Below are positions 34,322 through 45,985 of a DNA stretch of 64,000 nucleotides, piece by piece. The translations under genes and the position numbers were made by a program. A model generated the notes under the pieces. It was given only the letters and a program-made list of their open reading frames with translations, was not told where the DNA came from and did no database searches. Positions within the stretch are counted from its first letter, which is position 1. The number at the start of each line of letters is the position of its first letter. The DNA comes from Anas platyrhynchos (taxonomy: Eukaryota; Chordata; Aves; Anseriformes; Anatidae), in the NCBI RefSeq assembly GCF_047663525.1, contig NC_092617.1:2856501-2920500 (forward strand). The letters are read 5' to 3'.

Positions 34322-35215
34322 TTGCTGATTTGCACATGGACACTGCCAAATGAGAAAAAAATATAAATAAGGGAGTGTCACGAGTAATGTCTCAGCAAAA
34401 TTCAGTTAATTCCCAGTGAAAGCCTTAAATTCCCTGTTTCAAGAGGACCTTTGTCTATCTCCCTGTCTGGAGTCCTGCTGTGTGCTTGCTGAGTGTCCTC
34501 TACATTGCAGTCTGGGTCCTCCTGGCTATGGAGGCAGAGGGAATGCCACAGTCAGCATGCCAAGCAGGTGCCTTCTGCTGGCCTAGCAGGGTCACTGGCA
34601 GATATCAGCCCAAAAGTGCAGATCCCAGGTCTATGTCAAGGGTGACCTGTCACCTACAGACACAAGTGACCTCCCAGTCCCTTTGCGTGACACATTCCTG
34701 CTGCTGCCCTATCAAGTGCAGAGACAGAAGTGACCTCACAGTCCCTGCCACAGTCACATTGCTCCTGCTGGGGCAGGAGATCCTGAGGCAGAGCTGACTT
34801 CTCTCGCACCCCCTAGGTACCTGTTTTTCTCTTTCTTTGTTAGAGCCTATGCAAAGTTTTACTGGGAATGTGTGTTGTTCTGCTTGTGGTGTCAGGTCTG
34901 TGGTTAAGGCATAGACAAGCTCTATGGTTTAGGGTTTTTTAGGTCTACCAATGAGTCTAGGGTTAAATAGAGCATTTTCATGTTAGTGTTAAGGGAAGGC
35001 ATTAGGTTAGGAAGAGAAAAAAAAAAAAAAAAAGATAAAAGGATTCCTCTCAGAGTACTGTAGTAGCATTTAGGTTTAGAGATTAAAATGACTTTTTCAA
35101 GTAAGGAAAGGGGCATAGGTGACTGTTTTAAGTCAGTGTTACTGCAGCATCTACATTACATAAACCGTCTTACTTCTATGAAAGCATAAGTTTCTGCTGG
35201 CCAAGCTCTTTTTCC
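34322..35215 (+). repeat. OR 5' flank remnant, then R and T modules
   Basis: 34322-34505 is the reversed flank shared with 8780-8950. At about 34509 it switches to the R module (34509-34800), followed by the T module (34800-35215). An A-rich run lies near 35020. No gene. Confidence 0.55.
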
Positions 35216-35218
35216 CAC

Positions 35219-35555
35219 AGAATCACAGAATCGTCTAGGTTGGAAGAGACCTCAGGATCATCAAGTCCAACCTCTGACCTAACACTAACGAGTCCTCCAC
35301 TAAACCATGTCACTAAGCTCTACATCTAAACGTCTTTTAAAGACTTCCAGGGATGGTGACTCCACCACTTCCCTGGGCAGCCCATTCCAATGCCTCACAA
35401 CACTTTCGGTAAATAAATTCTTCCTAATAGCTAAACTAAAACACCCCTGGCGCAACTTTATCCCATTCCCCCTCATCCTGTCACCAGGCAGATGGGAGAA
35501 TAGACCAACCCCCAACTCACTACAGCCTCCTTTAATGTACTTATAAAGAGAAGGT
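35219..35555 (-). mobile_element. CR1 3' fragment
   Basis: 'cagaatcacagaatcgtcta' followed by 'gttggaagagacctcaggat' is the reversed CR1 3' end. The minus strand encodes the CR1 ORF2 C-terminal relic '[20 protein letters not shown]'. It is 5'-truncated. Confidence 0.9.
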
Positions 35556-36160
35556 CCGTGAAGCTGCAGGAGCCCTGCTCTCTTGCCTGGCAGATCCCCA
35601 GAACACAGTGTCTGTGCCCCGCAGGGCCAGCCCCGCTCCCCAGGCCAGCACAAGAGGCCTGGCCCAGACACAGTGCAGCCTGCCCCGAGCAGGGGCCTGC
35701 ACAAAGAGCTTTCCCTTTGCCCTTTCCCCATCAGTGCAGGCCCAGAAATGCTGCCCTGCTCTTCCCCAGGGCCATCCCTGTTCCCAGAGAGCTTTGCCCA
35801 GGGCAGTGTGTCCATGCTGGCCTGGCCAGCCCTTGCTGCTTCCCTCCCTGTACTCCCCTCAAGGCCCCAAGCTGGCGGTGCTGCTGTGAGAGCCAGGGGC
35901 TGTGGTGCCCTTGGATCCCCGGGGGTCTCCTCCCCTGCCTGTGCTGCTCAGGCTGGGCAGGAGACCTACATCCGTGGGGATCTCTGCTGCTGAGCCCCTT
36001 TCCATCTGCCCTGATGGCTCAGCAGCACAGGGCAGTGCTGGGCAGGGCCATGGGGTGTCTCTGAGAGCACAAAGGGCAGGTGAGTGCTGCACCAGACCTG
36101 GTCCATGAGACCTCAAGAAGGTTATCCTCAATTACTCTACACACTTAGAGGTCTCTGATG
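35556..36160. other. No gene recognised
   Basis: GC-rich, with overlapping frames on both strands (168 codons plus, part of 171 minus) lacking any known motif. Part of it resembles 21440-21560. Confidence 0.35.
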
Positions 36161-37155
36161 CTGGCACATCACCACCACTCCTGGCATGGCAGAGCTGTCC
36201 TTACCCCATGGACTCCTCAGATTCCCCTTTTTCTTTACCAAACTCTTCTTTGGATGGCCATTAATTTTATGAGGTTCTAATCCCTACCAACTCAGCGTTG
36301 CATGTTTTCCCTGCAGATCCCCTGACATCTCCTTGCAGCTCCAGATTCCTCTCCAGGCTGACAGTGGCCATGAGCCCCACTGCAGGGGGGCAGTGCCATG
36401 CGGATGAGTCCAAGACCATTTGTTGTCAGGTGCTGCCATAAAGCTCTTGGTCAAGCCTTTGGTCCCTCACAGACTGTCGTTGGAATTTAAATCTATGTTC
36501 TTTGCTCCAGGAAGTCCCAAATAAAACCCCTTTTGTTACTGTGGTGCTAGCAGGGAGGCAGGGCTGCACAGTGACCCAGGGCTGCACAGTGCCTGCTGCT
36601 GCCTGCAGCCACAGGGATGTCACTGTAGAGACAACAGGACTGTCACCAAGGTACACGAGATATCAGGTCTAACCCAGAAAAAAAGAAGCACAATGCGGAA
36701 GCCAAAAGAGAGCAGCAGGGAAAAGGCCAAGTCCTGCTGCTGGCCATGGCCATGGCTCCAGGGAAGCAGCAGCCCCGACCTGAAGGCAGCAGAGAGGCAG
36801 AGTCCAGCGGGCAGTGAGGGGCAGCCCCGGGGGTCACCGGAGCTGCTCCTGCATGTGGCAGCTGGGCTCCTGGCCATGAGCCCTTCCTGCATGCTGGGGC
36901 TGCTCCCCCAGCTCCAGAGGAGATGGGAAGAGATGGAAGCTCAGACCGATGAATTTCTGATGGTGTTCTTTTTGGGTTTATCTACACAGGAAGCCATCTT
37001 CTACAGAAAAATAATTGACTTCTAGGGGGCTAGGAATAATATTTAATCAAATGTGAAATAATGAGAGAAAATAATAATACAGACATTTAATAATAGAAGA
37101 CATCATATTATTTTCTTTCTGAGAAGAGCTGGGATTTCTAATATTAGGCATAGTA

Positions 37156-38097
37156 TTATAGGTGAATTTGCTGACGATGTGTGTATTCAAGTAGAGTCCT
37201 GATGGAATCCCTTAGTTCCCGGTTCCTCATGCTGTAGATGAGGGGGTTCAGTACTGGAGGAACCACGGTGTACAGAAGTGTGACCACCAGGTCCAGGGAT
37301 GGGGAGGAAATGGAGGGGGGCTTCAGGTAGGCAAAGATGGAAGTGCTAATCATCAGAGAGGTGACAACCAGGTGAGGGAGGCACGTGGAAAAGGCTTTAT
37401 GCCGGCCCTGCTCAGAGGGCATCCTCAGCACTGCCCTGAAGATCTGCACATAGGACACCACAATGAAAACAAAACAAACTAATGCTACCAAAATGCTAAA
37501 CAGAATTGCCCAGACTTCTCTGAGATAGGAATCTGAGCAAGAGAGCTTGAGGATGTGAAGGATTTCACAGAAGAACTGGTCCAAAACATTGCCTTGGCAG
37601 AGGGGCAGGGAAAATGTGTTGGCCGTGTGCAGGACAGCAGTGAGAAAGCCACTGCCCCAGGCAGCTGCTGCCATCTGGGCACAAGCTCTGCTGCCCACGA
37701 GGCTCCCGTAGTGCAGGGGATTGCAGATGGCAACGTAGCGGTCATAGGCCATGACGGTGAGAAGGGAAAACTCTGCATCAAAAAAAAAGACTAAAAAAAG
37801 TACTTGGGCAGCACAGCCTTGATAGGAGATGGCCCTGGTGTCCCAGAGGGCATTGGCCACGGCTTTGGGCAGAGTGGTAGAGATGCAGCCCAGGTCGAGG
37901 AGGGCGAGGTTGAGGAGGAAGAAGTACATGGGGGTGTGGAGGCGGTGGTGGCAGGCTACGGCGCTGAGGATGAGGCCGTTGCCCAGGAGGGCAGCCAGGT
38001 AGATGCCCAGGAAGAGCGCGAAGTGCAGGAGCTGCAGCTTGCGCGTATCTGCGAATGCCAGCAGGAGGAACTCACTCACAGAGCTGATGTTGGGCAT
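37156..38097 (-). CDS. Olfactory receptor, OR14 type (gamma-c), intact
   Basis: A 313-residue odorant receptor with N-glycosylation at Asn3 (MPNISS), GNGLILS, HTPMYFFLL, GCAAQ, MAYDRYVAIC, loop-2 cysteines, KAFSTCLPHL and NPLIYSMRN, ending QQIHL. The start at 38097 is preferred; a Met 7 codons upstream is in frame but sits close to the splice acceptor (AG at 38121-38122). Its tandem paralogue at 49996-50937 is almost identical but carries a stop codon, so the pair shows decay after duplication. A long A-run near 37780 encodes the Phe-rich start of TM3, the place where two paralogues acquired stops. Confidence 0.94.
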   Translation of the reverse strand: MPNISSVSEFLLLAFADTRKLQLLHFALFLGIYLAALLGNGLILSAVACHHRLHTPMYFFLLNLALLDLGCISTTLPKAVANALWDTRAISYQGCAAQVLFLVFFFDAEFSLLTVMAYDRYVAICNPLHYGSLVGSRACAQMAAAAWGSGFLTAVLHTANTFSLPLCQGNVLDQFFCEILHILKLSCSDSYLREVWAILFSILVALVCFVFIVVSYVQIFRAVLRMPSEQGRHKAFSTCLPHLVVTSLMISTSIFAYLKPPSISSPSLDLVVTLLYTVVPPVLNPLIYSMRNRELRDSIRTLLEYTHRQQIHL

Positions 38098-38930
38098 TCT
38101 CTGACTTTCTACTTGCATCTCTGTTGAAGAGGAGAAGGCAGAGCAATGTTAGAACAGACCTCTCTGAGGAAAATAGGAAATAAACAGAAGGGTGGATAAC
38201 TCAAAGTCAGAAAAATGTCACACCAATGAGCTTTGCAGTATTGTTGCAAATAACTGAGCTGATTGTGGAGCAAAGCTGCGACTATTTTCCTCACTTTATT
38301 TTATCCTAGTTGCCCGTATAACACATAGGAGAGGTATTGAATGGTGGAACTCCCTGACATTACTTCCACACTCCAGGTGATATCCTGTGGGTGCCAAGAG
38401 GCAAAGGACTTGTCCACTGGGGTAGACTGAGCAGAGCAGCTCTGCCCATCAGTCCTGCTCTCTGCTGCCCTGGGCTACCCCTCTATGAGCTACAGGACCA
38501 TCCTTCTGGGGTGCTGTTCTGAGAAGAAACAAGAGACAGCTGAGAGCAGAGAACCCCCAGTCCAAGTGTAGCTGAACAGAATCTTCACCTTTTCTCCAGG
38601 GGACTGATCAGGATCTCAGCTCTTCCCTCCTAGACAGGTCTCATTGCTTCTGCCCACAGACAGCCATCCATCCAGTAGCATGGACATGATGTTAGTATGG
38701 AGGTGTCTTCTCCTTGGTGCACCTGGATAACACAAGGATGCCACAAGAGAGCTGCATCCTGCTGGAGAGCAGCCTGCAGCCAGGAAGATGCCCCACAGAC
38801 AGAGCTGGATATCTGAAAGCTGGAGTGTCCCATAGCCCAGCTGCACCCTCTGCAGTGTCTGGAGGAGGCTTGTCCACCCCTGTCTTATCTGACCAGGGGT
38901 AGCTAGGTTATGACACTCCACGGGGCTTCT
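38098..38930 (-). other. 5' flank of the OR at 38097
   Basis: No gene. 38620-38930 matches 31540-31925 (opposite strand) and 51480-51770 (same strand), a recurring block between core and OR exon. Short open frames in it are not conserved. Confidence 0.5.
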
Positions 38931-39164
38931 GCCAGACTTCCTCGCCTTGCACTACAACCCAGCAGGACTCTCAAAGCCTACTGCACTGCCCACTGCCCTC
39001 CCAGAAACAAGACCCAGCAGGAGACCGTTCCAGGACCTGCAGCTGCATGGCCCTGCAGCCAGACCCTTACCTTGTCAAGGGCTGTGCAGGTTTCTCCTGC
39101 AGGCAGCTCTCAGCATCCTCCCACTGCCAACTGCCTCCAAGCCCTCTCTCCTTCTCTCCTCTCC

Positions 39165-39345
39165 CCATGCCAGCTGCAGTCAGAGCCCCCAGCCCTACTG
39201 AGCTGTGCAGAGGAGCTGCTCCTGGGCACAGCTTTCTCTCTGCTTCGTGGGACTTTCTGAAATGTGTTTTCTCTGCCCCACAAGCCCGGCCCAGCTCAGC
39301 AGCACAGCACCAGCCCAAGGCACTGCAATCACCCCTCTGGGGGCT
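39165..39345 (-). promoter_or_regulatory. Candidate shared OR upstream core, copy 5
   Basis: Core text 'cagagcccccagccctactg' then 'gagctgctcctgggcacagc', about 1.1-1.25 kb upstream of the intact OR at 38097. One end differs from other copies ('tttctgaaatgtgttttctc'). Confidence 0.4.
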
Positions 39346-40325
39346 TTGCTGATGAGCCCACGAACCTCAGGCACTCAGAGACAATTGAAGACATCTCTCC
39401 AAAAGTGCAAGTCAGAGGGAAGATTCCTGCAGTGTCCCCCTGAGGGCCAGCACTGACACAGCCTCCCTTGGAGCTCGTTAGAGCAGAACCCTGGAGGCAG
39501 TGAGGACAAGGAGACAAAGGCAATGTGAAGGTGACACAGATGTGTAGGAAAACTGGATGTGTGTCACCAAGCACAAGCGCCAGGCCTTGACCCCTGGTCT
39601 CTAGGAAGGGAGATCCTTTCCTTCACACCTTGCTCAGGGCTCTTTGTGGGGCAGTAGGAGATGGGGATGTGCATGGCCAAGTGCAGGAGAATGGTACGAC
39701 CCCTGCCTGCTTCATGGTTGGGGGTGAGGAGGCAATGAGGCCCTGGTGCTTTAACGATCAGCTGTCTCCTCATAGGCCTCAGTGGCAGAGACAACAGCCA
39801 TAGCCATGGACACAAAGACCTGGGTCCTGTTGGGACTTTGAACCTTGCCATAGCCCTTGCTCCTCTCCAAACCAGGTTAGTTGTAGAGAGTTACTGGTTA
39901 GTTGTAGAGAGTTGTCCTTGTGGTGTCATACCGGATCAGAGCTGAGGATGGTAACTCAGATCTTCTTGGTGGCCATGCTCCTCAGAAGGCAGCTCTGTAG
40001 GAAGTTGGCCTGGTTCCTGCTGAGCAGGCACCACTGCTCGTATGACATCCCTCGTGGTGCCCAGGCCCTCCTCCTCCTGTGTACTCAGCAGTGTCCCAGT
40101 CTGCTCTGATGTGTGGCGTTACTCTCTCTCTCTCGTTCAGGACTGGGCTCTTCTCCTTGTAAATGTCAAGAGGTTTCTTTAGACAAAACTGTGTACTTTC
40201 TCAAGCTCCCACCACACTGATGCTCCCTTCTGTCAGCTGTTCCTGTCTGCAGGCAGACAGTTCAGCCTTCATGTGATTGTGCTGTCTCTGACAAGACAGC
40301 AACATTGGCAGGTACAGGGGACACA

Positions 40326-40414
40326 GAATCACACAGAATTGTCTAGGTTGGAAGAGACCTCAAGATCATCGAGTCCAACCTCTGACCTAACACTAGCTAG
40401 TCCTCCACTAACCA
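40326..40414 (-). mobile_element. CR1 3'-end fragment
   Basis: 'cacagaatcacacagaattg' followed by 'gttggaagagacctcaagat' is the reversed CR1 3' end; under 100 bp. Confidence 0.8.
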
Positions 40415-40659
40415 GCGTTTGGATAATACAGGAGTAACCAGTTGAATGGGACTGCAACACAGTCACAGAAAGGTAATGTGTGGAAGGCTGCCAGATTCTA
40501 CTTTTTCTGTTGTTCATTCTCATGCATGCTGTCAGTTTCTTTAGAGCTGTGTCCTAAATGTTGTGGGCCTGTGCAGGACAAAGTTAGAAGGGCCAAAGCC
40601 CAGCTGGAGCTTAATCAATGCATTCATGTCAAAGACAATAAACACTGCTTATAGAAATA

Positions 40660-40800
40660 CTTTAAATAAAAGAGGATTAAGAGTCATCATAAATTATTGG
40701 ATGTGGGGGGAAACCTGGTGCCAAGAGATGAGGTAAAGGCTGAGGTACTTAATGCCTTCTTTGCCTCAGTCTCTAGCAGCAAGACCAGTTGTTCCCCTGG
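40660..40800 (+). mobile_element. Old CR1 ORF2 fragment fixed inside the module
   Basis: Encodes 'KAEVLNAFFASVSS', a CR1 ORF2 relic also present at 5790-5945 and 29800-29945 in the same module context. Confidence 0.6.
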
Positions 40801-41061
40801 ACATTTCTTCCTCCTCATGGCCAGTGCCCACCTTTTAGGGTGGTTTGTATCTTTTTTTTTTTTTTTCTCCTGCTCTTTCCTACTACCACAGAAAGCTCCA
40901 TCATGGTGGAAACCACTCCTGAAGTAGGCATCCCAACCCAGCCGGCTCCTTGCGGCCTCTCAGCCAACCAGACACAAGTCACCTCAGCAACAGCTTCCAA
41001 GCCAGGGGCCTGCTGCTGGCCTCGCAGCTTCTTGGCTAGACACAGCCAAGCCTTGTGCCTG

Positions 41062-41532
41062 TGATAAATTAGTAGGGGTTTGTTCATTGTCCTTGAGAAT
41101 TTAAAGAATCTACTGAGGAGATAAGGTTTCACAACTCACGGCATTGTAACACGGGGACAAATGGGGAAGGAGGGTTGGGTAAACATCTTTGTTAAAACAA
41201 AGATTCTGTATGATATTACCCATCCACTGCAAGACATCTTGTTTTGCCCCCACCTGAACACAAGCACAACGCGTGATCACCGGAGGAAGAATAACGAACC
41301 CCAACAACAGACTGCGCAGCCTCAGAACAAGTCTCGTCAAGTCGACAAGGCGACAGGTCTCGACAAGCCGGAACTTCAATGCTGTAAAACAGCAACACTG
41401 GAAAGGGGAATTTGTGTGCCATGGTGGAGCGGAGACTCCCCAGCCGCCCAGCGCTGTTTTGCTTGTGTCTGCTTACTTGATTAATAAAATAATTTCAATA
41501 GACCAGTAAATTGTGTGGTCTAACTTATAACA
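41062..41532 (+). repeat. 5' LTR of the gammaretrovirus-like provirus
   Basis: Starts TGATAAATTAG and ends CTTATAACA. R/U5 text 'ggtggagcggagactcccca' and 'ttaataaaataatttc' (polyadenylation signal) are shared with the 3' LTR. Confidence 0.88.
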
Positions 41533-41535
41533 ATT

Positions 41536-41553
41536 TGGTGCCGTGACTCGGAT
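41536..41553 (+). other. Primer binding site, tRNA-His
   Basis: TGGTGCCGTGACTCGGAT is complementary to the 3' end of tRNA-His, as in HERV-H-type gammaretroviruses. It lies 3 nt after the LTR. Confidence 0.9.
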
Positions 41554-41918
41554 GAAGGCAACCTGGTTGAAAGACCTTCGGAGGGGGCGCCTTGCTGTTA
41601 TCAGCGGCCTTCGCTAGGACTACTTTTATTCAGATCCTTCACAGACGGACCCAAAATTAGACACAAGCAAATAAAACCGGTAAACCCCAGGCAACATTTG
41701 TGCACGAAGCCCGAACGAAGACCCATGGGGTGGGTAAGTATAGGCCGGTGATCCGTTCGGTTGGGGTTGGGTATCCTAGAACACAACAAACGAGACGTCC
41801 AATTGCGGATGAAGCGAGTGTGGACCCCTCGATAGTGCGGTTCCCATATCCCGCGAGGGACTGGGCCACAAAAAGGGGGAAGCGATTCATGTGTGTGTGT
41901 GTGAAGGTGTTCCAGAAG

Positions 41919-42540
41919 ATGGGACAGAAGAAGAGTAAGCCTTCTGGTCCCATGGGTGGGGTAACGTCTGATGTTAGGTTATCCGGGATTAATGATTAAA
42001 AATTGGCAGGATTCCCCTTTTAGGAGGGGAAGGAATAAAGTAAAAATGATACATTATTGTGTTGAAGTTTGGGGTGGTAAACAGATCCAAGGAGACCACC
42101 TTTACTGGCCCATATTTGGGTCTTTTGAAGATTGGGTTTGTCAGGCCTAAATATTTGTGTAAACTCAAAGGAACCTTTTAGTTTGGAAGAAAGTGAATAT
42201 GCACGTTTGTGAATCAGCTCGGAAACTCGAGCCAATTTATATCCTTTAAAAGAAAAAGGAGGGGATGGGAGGCGTAAGAAAAAAACGAGAGCCCCACTGC
42301 CTCTCTATATTCCACCACCCCCACCTGCAGCCCCTCCGACTCCTGGGCTTCTTAATCTGCAACCCCAGGGAGATGCCAATAACAACTCTGATTCTAGCAC
42401 TCAGGGACCAGTGACTAGGAATATGTGGCCATCCCCATTAACTCCGGGGACGTCCGAGATTTTAAGAAAGAGACAGGAGGAGGGTAAGCGAGCTTTAATG
42501 GCAACTGGCATAATGTTTGCAGCTGCTGAGGAATAATTCT
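41919..42540 (+). pseudogene. Decayed gag of the gammaretrovirus-like provirus
   Basis: An ATG at 41919 opens MGQKKSKPSGP, with Gly2 suited to myristoylation as in gammaretroviral matrix, but stops at 41997-41999. Around 42046-42165 another frame encodes matrix-like 'LYWPIFGSFEDWVCQA' and then stops. 42285-42535 encodes a Pro-rich p12-like segment ('PPPPPAAPPTPGLL'). Capsid and nucleocapsid are not recognisable; 42540-43780 holds no frame I can assign. Non-functional. Confidence 0.75.
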
Positions 42541-43779
42541 AACTGGAACAATAACTGTACATTGTATATTGTATATACAAAAGCCCTGGCGTTTTTGTTA
42601 AAGTGTTCTTTTATACATATGTTAATATGTAAATATGTAAATATGTAAATATAAGAACTGCCATTGAGGTGTATATCTAAGGGAACAAAATTTGCCCAGG
42701 CATATTATCAGCTCATCAGGTTTAAATGTCCTCAGTGTAATTGTCTACAGGCAGTTAATTTACAGTGGTCTGATTTTACTTGTGTATCCATATATTGTGG
42801 ATTTTGGAGGGATTGGGATTGACTAGTAAAGAGCTTCTAGGAAAACGGTGGAATATTAACCACTGTAGATTACAATAGGAAAAGTTCAAAGCAAAGAAAT
42901 CCCGAGGAAAAGCCCCCTAGGATGTATACTAACACATTGGAGGGATATAGTGGGGTGAGAGGGTACAGAGAGTAAAAGAACTCTTATCAAATATTGTAAT
43001 CAATGGTGGCCACTTTATAAACTAGAGGATGGAGCGGAGTGGCCCCTAAATGGAACTATTAATTATAGCACCATATTACAGTCAATGTTGTTTTTGTGGA
43101 AAGAAGGAAAATGGGATGAAATATGGTATATTGATTGATACGTTGTTTCTGTATCTTGGAGGGAAAAGGTATGGAATTATGTTGGACCCTGACTGAGCCT
43201 TTGGTGCTGGTATTAGAAAAGTACGGGCTGGAGAAAGATAAAGGAAGTGTTAAAAGGGTTGCTGAAGGTGTTAAAGGTGTGGCATGTAGTATTTAGCAGA
43301 GCTGTTTGAAATTGAATGAGCAGGGAAAGGTGATGTAGGCATTATCTAAGTAACAGTCTAGAAGTTTTGGTATATTTGCATATTTGCTGTGGTGTTTGAT
43401 CAATTTCCCAAGCATCGGGGAGGGGGAAACAGCCTGCTCCGCCAGGGGCCTCTCCAGCGGCCGCAGGGGGGCTTTGGCTCCAGCGCCTGGAGCGCCTCCT
43501 CCCCTTCCTTCTGCACTGACTTTGGTGTCTGAGGGGGGGTTTCTCGGTCTCCCAACTGCTGTTGAGCCGCAGGTTTTTGTTTGTTTGTTTTCGTGGATGT
43601 GCTCTCACAGAGGCACGGACTGTATTGCTCATGGCTTGGCTCTGGGCAGCAGTGGGCCCCTTTAGGGCCAGATGAAATTGTCCCTTATCTACCACGGGGA
43701 GGTTTCGGGGTTTTTCTCACAGGTGCTGCCACTGCAGTTTCCCACCCCCACACCCCTCACACCCCCCCGAACCTTGCCA

Positions 43780-44640
43780 TCAAACCTATTAATGGAGTGC
43801 TCTCTGGCCCTGAGAGCAAACATACATGTATATTCACCTCTGACTGGAAAGACCCTGAAATGGGGGTGGAAGCAACAATATAGGTGGACAATTTTACCTC
43901 AGGGGTTTACAGGGCCACCTATCTATTTGGGTAAATTCTAAAAAAGATTTTGGAGCAATTACAACCTCCCAAGGAGGTATTAATGTTACAAATATGTGGA
44001 TCATTTTAAGGAAAATTGATACTCCCTGATGGGAGAGAAATGCTGAATAAAGTGATAATGAGGCAAATATTAACTGTTTTACATCAGAAGAGTCATTGGG
44101 AGGTGCAAGCAATGTGTGATGTTGTTCTAAGAAAGCATGTCTGTGTAGGAATATATACTTTAGGGAAGCACACATACAGAGGATGTACTATATGTCAAAA
44201 GGTAAATAAAAAGGTCTTCTGTAACCTACCTAGAGGGGGACGGGAGCCAGGGCTTTGACCTTTCCAAAGTATACAGGTAGACTTTACTGAGTTACTTGTT
44301 TGTCCTAACTGACCACGTGACTGAATGGGTGTAAAGCTTTACTGCAAGGATTAAAGCAGGCCTTAGAGATTGAGTGGGATTTTCACAGCCCCTGGCACCC
44401 CTCCTCTTCTGGAAAGGTAGAGCGAATGAATGGTGAAATTAAGAAACAACTAACAAAACTTATGCTGGAAACTAAGGCTTCTTGGGTAAAATGCTTACCC
44501 CTTGCACTGTTAAACATATGGACACAGCCCAGAATTGACGTAGGAATTTCTCCTGCTATATGGTATGCCCTATGACTTGGACTTGCCACTTGATCACCCT
44601 CAGTTCTAATTAAGACTTGGAAAGAGACTTTTTTTTTTTT
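43780..44640 (+). pseudogene. Decayed pol of the gammaretrovirus-like provirus
   Basis: 43830-43945 carries the reverse transcriptase stretch 'QQYRWTILPQGFTG'. The catalytic YVDD region, RNase H and most of pol are gone. 44070-44330 carries the integrase N-terminal zinc-domain relic ('TYRGCTICQKVNKK', 'LPRGGREPGL'), and 44380-44600 the end of the integrase core ('HPSSSGKVERMNGEIKKQL', which includes the catalytic Glu). Stops and frameshifts separate these pieces. The order is that of a normal pol with a large central deletion. Confidence 0.82.
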
Positions 44641-44948
44641 TTTTTTTTAACACCACGATGGGAAAGACCCCTATGTTGTTTTGCTTACTACAGAAACAGT
44701 CGTCCGGACTGCAGAGAAAGGATGGACACATGCCAGCCATGTTAAAGGACCCATCTGTGACAAGAAGTGGGAGATCGCTCCAGGAAACAAAGACCTGAAG
44801 CTCACATTGCGACGAAATCAATAGGTACCGTGGGTTAAGGTAGAGGCTCTCCCCTGAAGAACACTACTGCTGCCAAGAACTAAAACCTCGTAGTTGGCTG
44901 CAACCCAACTGACAAGTGAGGCAGAGGAGTGAATAAGTGGGGAAAGAA

Positions 44949-45985
44949 ATGGGCCTCAGCCATTCCTATCGGTATTTGGGGGTTCTCCCAGTGATTTCAT
45001 CCTGCATAGCGACTCAACACCACCCCCACCAACCTTTTAAACGGACTTTAAGTTGATTCAAAGATCAACATTATTCAAAGATCAACATTATTGTAACCCA
45101 GATAACATTGGGGGGGGCAAGCTTTACTTCTACACTATGTCAGCTGATCCCAAGGCCCCGATGCTGGGAATATATGGGATTTTATATGTGCCCGAGTTCG
45201 AATCCTGGAAAGGGGTACTGCAACTCCCTTAATCAATATTACTGCAGCTATTGGCCCTAGTTGGATACCGGGATACAGTAGAGATAAATACCTAAGGGTC
45301 CAATGGGGTCCATATGGGTGCATTCCACCGCAAGGGTGGGGAGGACGTGGAAACTGTAAATATCTCTTTTTAAATGTTACCCAACCCACGGATAGAGGGT
45401 GGAACATGGGAAGAGTGTGGGGAATAAGGTATACAGAACCTGGAACTGACAGGGGAGGACTCATACTAATAAAGAAGGAAAAACCCGGGACTTCCAAGGT
45501 AGTCGGGCCTAATAAAGAGTTCTTAGGGGAAGGTTTGGTTGTCCAGACTGTAAAGATACCTGGGACTGCCCAACCTACTCCAGTGTTTTCTAATAAGTCG
45601 ACAGAGTTATCCTTTCCCACACTGCTTCCAAGCATTGAAAAAAAAAAAAAAGAAAGGGGTTGTACCCGAGAGTAGTATGTGGAAAGTTATAAATGCTAGT
45701 TTTCAGGTACTAAATCAAACTAATCCTGAGATAACTGAAGGGTGCTGGCTTTGTGTAAGTGTTAAGCCCCCATATTATGAAGCTATAGGAGACATGGGGA
45801 GGTCTGAATATTCAAATGAGTCAAATCCTTCCAAGTACAGTTGGGGTCAGGAAATCGGGATAACTTTGACTCAAGTTACGGGAAAAGGTAGATGTATCGG
45901 CACAGTTCCAAGAGATAAAAATGATCTGTGCCATGCCACTGAAAAAAATGGGCCAAACACACAAATGGTTAATTCTTGCAAATAA
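44949..45985 (+). pseudogene. env surface subunit, frameshifted
   Basis: An ATG at 44949 (MGLSHSYRYLGVLPV) looks like an env signal peptide start but the frame soon stops. Further frames encode surface-subunit text: 'RVWGIRYTEPGTDRGGLI' at 45412-45465 and, after a 14-base A-run (45638-45651) that shifts the frame, the CWLC disulfide-exchange motif of gammaretroviral surface subunits within 'EGCWLCVSVKPPYYEAIG'. At least three frame changes or stops occur. It cannot make a surface subunit. Confidence 0.8.

Larger units (their letters stand above)
36160..41060 (-). repeat. OR duplication unit D
   Basis: A unit of about 4.9 kb holding 3' flank (36160-37155), OR exon (37156-38097) and 5' modules (38100-41060). 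From 36.5 to 39.4 kb it matches 49.4-52.2 kb at an offset of 12,840 bp with few differences, including the AT-rich tract 36960-37155. Its 5' end is cut at 41061 by a provirus; the module text that should follow (as at 16240) is missing. Confidence 0.8.

Noticed and set aside
35300..35815. 171-codon minus-strand frame
   Set aside because: Its C-terminal part is the CR1 ORF2 relic and the rest is unrelated GC-rich sequence read through by chance.
43384..43883. Open frames of 93-117 codons inside the gammaretrovirus-like provirus
   Set aside because: They do not match gag or pol order and conflict with each other on both strands; only the short RT stretch after 43830 is convincing.
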